Shown: positions 44,168 through 48,336 of the stretch, piece by piece
Position numbering within the stretch: the stretch's first letter is position 1
How the letters are laid out: every line of letters begins with the position of its first letter
From: Bryobacteraceae bacterium
Lineage (GTDB): Bacteria > Acidobacteriota > Terriglobia > Bryobacterales > Bryobacteraceae
NCBI GenBank assembly: GCA_019748195.1
Contig: JAIEPW010000060.1
Location: 1 to 48,336 of the forward strand
Length of the DNA: 48,336 nt
Direction: 5' to 3'
Program-made: the position numbers and the translations under genes
The notes under the pieces: model-generated
Told to the model about the DNA's origin: nothing
Seen by the model: only the letters and a program-made list of their open reading frames with translations
The model's database searches: none

Positions 44168-45460
44168 ATGAAATGGATCATGCTGGCGCTCGTAGTGTGT
44201 CCGGGCGCATCCGGTCAAGCGCGGACGTTGAACTTACGGCAAGCGCTGGACCTTGCGGATCAGATCAATCCTCTGAACCAGGTTGCGAACCTGCGCGTGC
44301 TGGAGCAGGAGGCCGAGGTGCTGAACGCAAAGTCGGCCTACCGTCCGCGGTTGGATGCCGTGATTTCGCAAACGTATCAGACCTTGAACCTGCAGGCGTT
44401 GGGCCTGCTTTTTCCGGGCGTGCCCTCGCGTGTGGGTCCGTTCCGCGCGTTCGATGCTCGCCCGGTGCTGCGGCAACCGATTCTGGATGCCGGCGTGCTG
44501 AGCCGGATTCGCGCGGCGAAGGAACTGAAGGTAGCGGCTGGGCACGACGCCGACACGGTGCGGGAGACGACGCGGCTGACCGTTGTCGACCTGTACTTGC
44601 GCTCCTTCCAGGCGCAAAGCCGGATGCGCGCGGCGGCGGCCCGCCTGGAGACGGCGCGGGCTGTGTTGGCGCAGGCTCGCGATCAGGAGCAGGCGGGGCG
44701 AGCCAGCAAGCTGGACGTGGCGCGTGCGGAACAGCAGTACTTTGCCGAAGAGACGACGCAAATTGAAGCAGGCCGCGATCGCGAAGTGGTGGTCTCGCTG
44801 CTGAAGCGTGCGATCGGGCTGGAAGCGCCGGAAGCGGTGGATCTCTCCGAACCGACGCTGGCCGCACGGGCGTCACTGCCGGATCTGGAGCAGGCGCGCG
44901 CGGAAGCGCTGGCGCGGCGGCCGGAAATCCGCGCGCAGGAATCGCGCCTGCGCGCCGGCGGCTTCGAGGAGCAACAGGCGCGGCGGGAGCGCTGGCCGCG
45001 GCTGGGGTTTCAGGGCGACTTCGGGGTCAGCGGCGCGGGTCCGGATCGCAGCCTGTCCACCTGGACGGTGGGAGGATCTCTAACGATTCCGCTGTGGACC
45101 AGCGGCCGGATTGAGAGCGGGATTCAGGCGGCGAAAGCTCGCCGGGCGCAGGCCGAGCAGCAGGCGCGCGACGCGCGGCTGGGGGCCGCACAGGAAGTGG
45201 AGCAGGCGGCCATCGAATGGGCGGCGGCACGGCGTTCCGCTGTCGCGGCGGGACGCAGCCGGGACGCGGCACGGAGGGCGCTGGAACTGGCGCGTTTGCG
45301 GTTTGAGGCGGGTCTGACGACGAGCCTGGACGCGGTTCAGGCGCAAGGCGAGCTGGCGCAGGCGGAGGATCAGCAGATCCGGGCTGAGTTTGAGACGTGG
45401 CTGGCGGAGGCGAGGCTCGCGCGGGCAAGGGGGAGTGTGCGGGCGTTCTTGGAGCGGTGA
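44168..45460 (+). CDS. TolC-family outer-membrane efflux channel
   Basis: Outer-membrane factor of 430 residues with a short signal peptide (MKWIMLALVVCPGASGQA) and two repeats of long Ala/Glu/Arg-rich helices typical of the TolC alpha-barrel, each followed by a short beta-strand region (YRPRLDAVISQTYQ; WPRLGFQGDFGVSG). It completes a full tripartite exporter. Ends at 45460; no further gene belongs to the operon. Confidence 0.9.
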   Translation: MKWIMLALVVCPGASGQARTLNLRQALDLADQINPLNQVANLRVLEQEAEVLNAKSAYRPRLDAVISQTYQTLNLQALGLLFPGVPSRVGPFRAFDARPVLRQPILDAGVLSRIRAAKELKVAAGHDADTVRETTRLTVVDLYLRSFQAQSRMRAAAARLETARAVLAQARDQEQAGRASKLDVARAEQQYFAEETTQIEAGRDREVVVSLLKRAIGLEAPEAVDLSEPTLAARASLPDLEQARAEALARRPEIRAQESRLRAGGFEEQQARRERWPRLGFQGDFGVSGAGPDRSLSTWTVGGSLTIPLWTSGRIESGIQAAKARRAQAEQQARDARLGAAQEVEQAAIEWAAARRSAVAAGRSRDAARRALELARLRFEAGLTTSLDAVQAQGELAQAEDQQIRAEFETWLAEARLARARGSVRAFLER

Positions 45461-45484
45461 CGGATTTCGAGATGATTATCGAGT

Positions 45485-45712
45485 ATGAAGCGGAATAAGA
45501 TCACCGCAGAGGCGTTCCCCGCGAAGTGTCTGGTCTTGCTGGATCAAGTGCAAGAAACCGCGGAGACGCTGGCGATCACGAAAAGGGGGCAAGCCCGTCC
45601 CTAAAGTTGTTCCGCTGCGGATGGCGCCGCGTCCTTCGGCAGGAAAGCGCACAGGATCGAGTGGGCCGGCAGCAAGGAAGACATCATCAATTTCAGCCTT
45701 GCCGAAGTCTGA
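45485..45712 (+). pseudogene. Frameshifted Phd/YefM-type antitoxin remnant
   Basis: The first frame reads 39 codons: an ITAEAFPAKCLVLLDQVQET start, like Phd-type antitoxins (ATEFKARCLxLLDEV), up to LAITKRG, and then a premature stop. The conserved continuation KPVPKVVPLR (normally KPVAKLVP) is found in the +1 frame across a run of five G (AAAAGGGGGC, about 45590). A further shift would give SKEDIINFSLAEV before the TGA at 45710-45712, which resembles the usual C-terminal tail. At least one frameshift inactivates it. No PIN or other toxin gene follows. Confidence 0.6.
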
Positions 45713-45725
45713 CATCCACCTTTGA

Positions 45726-45887
45726 TTCGGTTCCTGGGTGTTCTACAAGGAGCGGAGCTGGACGGCGCGAGGCTTATGGTTGGCGGCGATTCTGTCGCTG
45801 GGGAACATCGCGATGGCGGCGTATATGCTGTTACAGCTTGCGAAATGGAACCGGGGCGAGCCGGTGGAGCGGCTGCTGGTGCGATAG
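45726..45887 (+). pseudogene. C-terminal fragment of a membrane protein
   Basis: An open frame of 53 codons follows a TGA at 45723 and ends with TAG at 45885-45887. It reads GSWVFYKERSW, then about 18 hydrophobic residues (LWLAAILSLGNIAMAAYML), then KWNRGEPVERLLVR. This looks like the last membrane helix and tail of a small multi-pass protein such as DUF1475; the rest of that gene is absent. A GTG at 45738 could still start a 49-residue peptide. The remaining bases of 45461-45896 show no other gene. Confidence 0.45.
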
Positions 45888-45896
45888 GCCGGCGGT

Positions 45897-46472
45897 TTAC
45901 AACGCGCCTCGGGCCGCCGCGATCGCAGCGGCCATCGCGATCTTGTGATCGTGGTTCCAGGGCGGTCCGATGGCCTTTCTCGTAGTGAGGAAGTAAGCTT
46001 CGAAGTCGCCGATGCCCAACGCCCGGCCAGCCGCGCCGAGAATTTTCTTCGTGTCGTACCAGTGGACGGACCAACCGCGAGCCTCGGCCGCGGCTGCCAG
46101 CGCCCGCCGATACATCACCCAGTCGGCGACGTTGCTTGCGCGGTAATCCGTGATTCGATCGGCGACGGAACCCGGCAAATCCGGGCACTCGCGGAGGGCG
46201 ACTCCGAAGATGCGACCAGGCAGCGTTGTCGCCACCGCATCCAACGCCAGTCTTGCGTGCCGTTCGACCGATAGGCCCACGCGCTCCACCAGGGCCACAG
46301 CCTCGTGGAGCGGCAGCGTCTGACCCTCGCTATGGTGCGGAATCTTCGGGAGGCCGGCGTCCACCAGTTCGACGCGCCTCCGGTCGAGAAGCGCGCCGTC
46401 GCGCGCCACCGTCACCAGTACGGCCCAGCCGCCATGATCCGATACGCCAATGATCGCGTCGGTCGCTGACAT
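45897..46472 (-). CDS. Conserved protein paired with HipA-like kinase
   Basis: A 191-residue protein of unknown function. It starts TDAIIGVSDHGGWAVLVTVA, a strand with Asp and His that could be the first strand of an RNase H-like fold. It continues RRRVELVDAGLPKIPHHSEGQ and ends GPPWNHDHKIAMAAAIAAA, a His/Asp cluster before a helix. I recall such proteins as widespread hypotheticals; the RNase H-fold reading is inference. The ATG at 46472 lies 11 nt after the HipA-like gene's stop, so both are likely co-expressed. A much longer open frame extends upstream but only mirrors the kinase gene. Confidence 0.75.
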   Translation of the reverse strand: MSATDAIIGVSDHGGWAVLVTVARDGALLDRRRVELVDAGLPKIPHHSEGQTLPLHEAVALVERVGLSVERHARLALDAVATTLPGRIFGVALRECPDLPGSVADRITDYRASNVADWVMYRRALAAAAEARGWSVHWYDTKKILGAAGRALGIGDFEAYFLTTRKAIGPPWNHDHKIAMAAAIAAARGAL

Positions 46473-46483
46473 CACTGCACCCT

Positions 46484-47296
46484 CTACTTCCAATCTGGAA
46501 ACTGCGGACCCTTCGCCAAACGCGCGCTCTCCACGAGGTCCGGGACCCGCCGGCCGCGCGCCAGCAGACGGCCGAGCAGCCGTTCCAGGGGCTCGCGATC
46601 CTCCTCCACCCATTCGCCGGGGATTCGCTTCAGCGCCCGGTCCAGAACCTCCTCCGGGAAATGCTCCACGCGCGACAGCCACGGCTCCAGGTCCGCCAGG
46701 CCGCGGACTCCGGCATAGACGCAGGGCCGGAAGTATACTCCCTGGGCGGGGGCGTCGCGGAACTCCCAGTTGGGGCCGTCGAACAGATAGCCGTTGTCCA
46801 TCATCTGCGCCGCGAAGGCCGTCCGTCCGCCGCCGTTTTTCAGGCGGGCCCGGAAAAAGATCGCCTGGCGCGCGTCGGCATTGGCTGTCCACTTGTCGAA
46901 CACGAGGATGGCGCGGAAGTCGGACAGGTTGGCCACTTTTTCGAGCAGGGCGTCCGGCAGATAGTCGTACACGGCGAGCGTGGCGGGATCGCCGGGAAAT
47001 CGGGACCCGAAGTGCCAGCCCCGCTCGACGGGAATACGGCGGTTGCCGAGCTGAATACACACGTCCGGATGGGTGCGCAGGAATTCGGCGCTTAGCGAGA
47101 CTACCGCCACCGGAGGTGTGGCGATCTCCAGGAACTCGAGCAAGGTATTGGCGATGAACTCGTTGATCAGGATGCGGCGGTGCTGCGGGTTGTTGCGGAA
47201 CTTGACCACGTAGCAATGGCCGTCAGCGCACTCGATGAGGTGCGCCTGGGCGCCGCCACGCATTTTTCGGATGAGCCGCCGGGCCTCGACCGGCAT
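46484..47296 (-). CDS. HipA-like kinase (HipA_2 type)
   Basis: A 270-residue kinase-like protein, smaller than true HipA. Visible elements are VVKFRNNPQHRRILINE (Lys32 as ATP-binding Lys, Glu46), LVFDKWTANADARQA (catalytic Asp134, Asn139) and QMMDNGYLFDG (Asp167, metal-binding). This fits the HipA-like domain family reported for stand-alone proteins in many soil bacteria. There is no HipB-type helix-turn-helix partner, so it is not a canonical toxin-antitoxin pair. It is transcribed with the conserved protein that follows it. Confidence 0.82.
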   Translation of the reverse strand: MPVEARRLIRKMRGGAQAHLIECADGHCYVVKFRNNPQHRRILINEFIANTLLEFLEIATPPVAVVSLSAEFLRTHPDVCIQLGNRRIPVERGWHFGSRFPGDPATLAVYDYLPDALLEKVANLSDFRAILVFDKWTANADARQAIFFRARLKNGGGRTAFAAQMMDNGYLFDGPNWEFRDAPAQGVYFRPCVYAGVRGLADLEPWLSRVEHFPEEVLDRALKRIPGEWVEEDREPLERLLGRLLARGRRVPDLVESARLAKGPQFPDWK

Positions 47297-47351
47297 ATAG
47301 ATAGAATGATTAGGGTAGCATCCGCAAGCACGGGTGCCGGAAGATCACACT

Positions 47352-47582
47352 ATGGCGGAACTCAACAACGAATTGCCGCAGGCCTCGAACCTGCACGGCG
47401 CCAACAGGAACGAAGTCGCGCTGGAACTGATGAAGTTCATCGCGGTAACCACCGGGTACGGACGGGGTGCGGCCGCGGCCGGTTTCACGGGCGGGAAAAC
47501 GAAGACACCGGAGGATTACGCCGAGGCGTTGCTGCAGTTGTTCGAGCGATGTCGCGAAGTAGTGGCTCGCGACGGGAAGTAA
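47352..47582 (+). CDS. Small conserved hypothetical protein
   Basis: A 76-residue soluble, mostly helical protein: ELNNELPQASNLHGANRNE, a central ALELMKFIAVTTGYGRG, and TPEDYAEALLQLFERCREVV. No known domain is recognised. The ATG at 47352 is preceded by GGAAG; a GTG at 47334 would add six residues. It is divergent from the HipA-like gene and convergent with the histone-like gene. Confidence 0.65.
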   Translation: MAELNNELPQASNLHGANRNEVALELMKFIAVTTGYGRGAAAAGFTGGKTKTPEDYAEALLQLFERCREVVARDGK

Positions 47583-47627
47583 CGGAAGGGGCCGGCCCGC
47601 GCAACCAGGCGGTCCAAGCCCCCTCCG
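47583..47627. terminator. Hairpin between convergent genes
   Basis: CGGAAGGGGC (47583-47592) and GCCCCCTCCG (47618-47627) pair over 10 bp with one mismatch across a 25-nt loop. It lies between two convergent stops. No T tract; weak candidate. Confidence 0.3.
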
Positions 47628-47628
47628 A

Positions 47629-48291
47629 TTAGCGCTTCTTACCCTTCTTGGCCGCTTTCCGGGCCGGCGGGCGCTTGGGCATCGCCTTCTTGGCCGGGCT
47701 CTTCTTGGTCGCGGCTTTCTTGCCGGGCGCTTTTTTGGCCGCTTTGGCGGGCGCCTTCTTCACGGCCGCCTTCTTGGCCGGACCCTTCTTCGCTGGACCC
47801 TTCTTCGCTGGACCCTTCTTGGCTGGACCCTTCTGGGCCGGGGCCGCCTTCTTCGCAGCCTTCCTTGGGGGCGCGGATTTCTTAGCCGGCGCCTTCTTGG
47901 CCACGGCCTTCGTTGCCGCGGCCTTCTTGGCCGCCGCAGGCGGCGCTTTCTTCACGGCTGCCTTCTTGGCCGGCGCCTTCTTCTTGGAGGAGGAAGCCTT
48001 CTTCACCGGCTTTCGTCCGGGGAGCTCACTTTCCTCGGCGTATCCGGTGGCGACGATGGCGCCGGACTCCAGGTCCTCATCGTCGTCATCGTCATCCCGG
48101 CTTCCCGCCGGCTCGGATACCGGCGCGGTCTCCTCGGGCTTTGACCTGCCCGGGAGCACGATCTCATCCTCATCGTCATCGTCGCTCGCGTTGTAATCGC
48201 CGATGTCGGAGTCGACGTCCAATCCCTCGGAGTCGTCGTCGAAGTCGTCGATATCGTCGTCATCAGCCGCAAAGCGATACTCATCAAACAT
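47629..48291 (-). CDS. Histone H1-like Lys/Ala-rich protein with acidic head
   Basis: A 220-residue low-complexity protein. The N-terminal 100 residues are highly acidic, with Asp/Glu runs (DDDDIDDFDDDSEG, DDDDDDED). The C-terminal 120 are basic with many AKKA and PAKK units, like histone H1 tails and bacterial AlgP/HupS-type extensions. Four consecutive GPAKK units are encoded by a 15-bp repeat. There is no globular domain. It should bind DNA or RNA through the tail, with the acidic head possibly regulating it. The ATG at 48291 lies 45 nt before the window end, so the upstream context is not seen. Confidence 0.8.
   Translation of the reverse strand: MFDEYRFAADDDDIDDFDDDSEGLDVDSDIGDYNASDDDDEDEIVLPGRSKPEETAPVSEPAGSRDDDDDDEDLESGAIVATGYAEESELPGRKPVKKASSSKKKAPAKKAAVKKAPPAAAKKAAATKAVAKKAPAKKSAPPRKAAKKAAPAQKGPAKKGPAKKGPAKKGPAKKAAVKKAPAKAAKKAPGKKAATKKSPAKKAMPKRPPARKAAKKGKKR
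47771..47830. repeat. 15-bp tandem repeat, four copies, in the histone-like gene
   Basis: Four copies of a 15-bp unit (TTCTTSGCYGGACCC on the plus strand; two are identical) encode GPAKK repeats. The unit is a multiple of three, so copy changes keep the frame. Confidence 0.85.
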
Positions 48292-48336
48292 TCAGTTAGG
48301 CCTCCCGTGCGCGGAGTCGGTTCTTAAGACATAGAT

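Noticed and set aside
46473-47216. N-terminal extension of the frame containing the HipA partner
   Set aside because: It lies in another frame of the HipA-like gene and is Arg/Pro-rich; the conserved protein begins at the ATG at 46472.
47771-47830. CRISPR-like repeat array
   Set aside because: The repeats are 15 bp, directly abutting, and encode GPAKK in frame; there are no spacers.

Overview
The window is a high-GC, densely packed bacterial chromosome segment. The likely host is an Acidobacteriota member of the Solibacter/Bryobacter type. This is inferred from family content: a PEP-CTERM protein, a CadC-like winged-helix/TolB-like regulator, MacB/FtsX-type efflux operons, an S9 peptidase, an HU gene beside envelope genes, and a lysine/alanine-rich histone-like protein. 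No rRNA, tRNA, CRISPR array or insertion sequence was seen. Apart from one island, the genes look like normal chromosomal genes with short gaps.

Layout. 1-8.7 kb: end of an unknown gene, PduO-type cobalamin adenosyltransferase, CBS-domain protein, SPL-like radical SAM protein, a tiny membrane protein, a PIG-L deacetylase, a four-gene ABC efflux operon (minus strand), and tadA. 8.75-11.1 kb: an AT-richer accessory island with two abutting genes, a eukaryote-like cytosolic 5'-nucleotidase (cN-I) and an ImmA/IrrE metallopeptidase. This is the best candidate for an undescribed system. 11.1-17.4 kb: tryptophanase, a secreted protein, a one-component regulator, a Tat-exported ankyrin protein and dsbD. 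17.4-19.3 kb: the classical yceD-rpmF-plsX cluster. 19.5-20.3 kb: a PEP-CTERM protein with promoter and terminator. 20.36-25.8 kb: an aromatic amino acid operon, trpC-trpF-trpB-trpA-aroQ-(degenerate DAHP synthase)-tyrA.

25.8-33.2 kb: Crp/Fnr regulator, lipoprotein, ferredoxin, argS, and a ChlI-like AAA+ ATPase/VWA pair with a small third gene. 33.2-38.2 kb (minus strand): six envelope genes coupled mostly by 4-nt overlaps: site-2 protease, GT2, GT4, prepilin peptidase, uppS, cdsA. 38.25-41.1 kb: HU, flavin reductase, S9 peptidase. 41.1-45.5 kb: a second efflux operon (FtsX permease, ATPase, adaptor, TolC) behind a well-formed promoter whose -10 box overlaps a perfect 19-bp palindrome. 45.5-48.3 kb: decayed remnants (a frameshifted Phd-like antitoxin and a membrane-protein tail), a HipA-like kinase with a conserved partner, a small conserved protein, and a histone-like protein with an acidic head and basic tail.

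How the genes work together. The trp/aro/tyr operon covers the later steps of tryptophan synthesis and the chorismate-to-tyrosine branch; trpE, trpG and trpD are not in the window. Tryptophanase would do the opposite, degrading tryptophan. uppS, cdsA, plsX, the glycosyltransferases and the site-2 protease all serve lipid and envelope building. Two tripartite-type ABC export systems are present, only one with its own outer-membrane channel. All functions are read from motifs and remembered family patterns; no database search was run.
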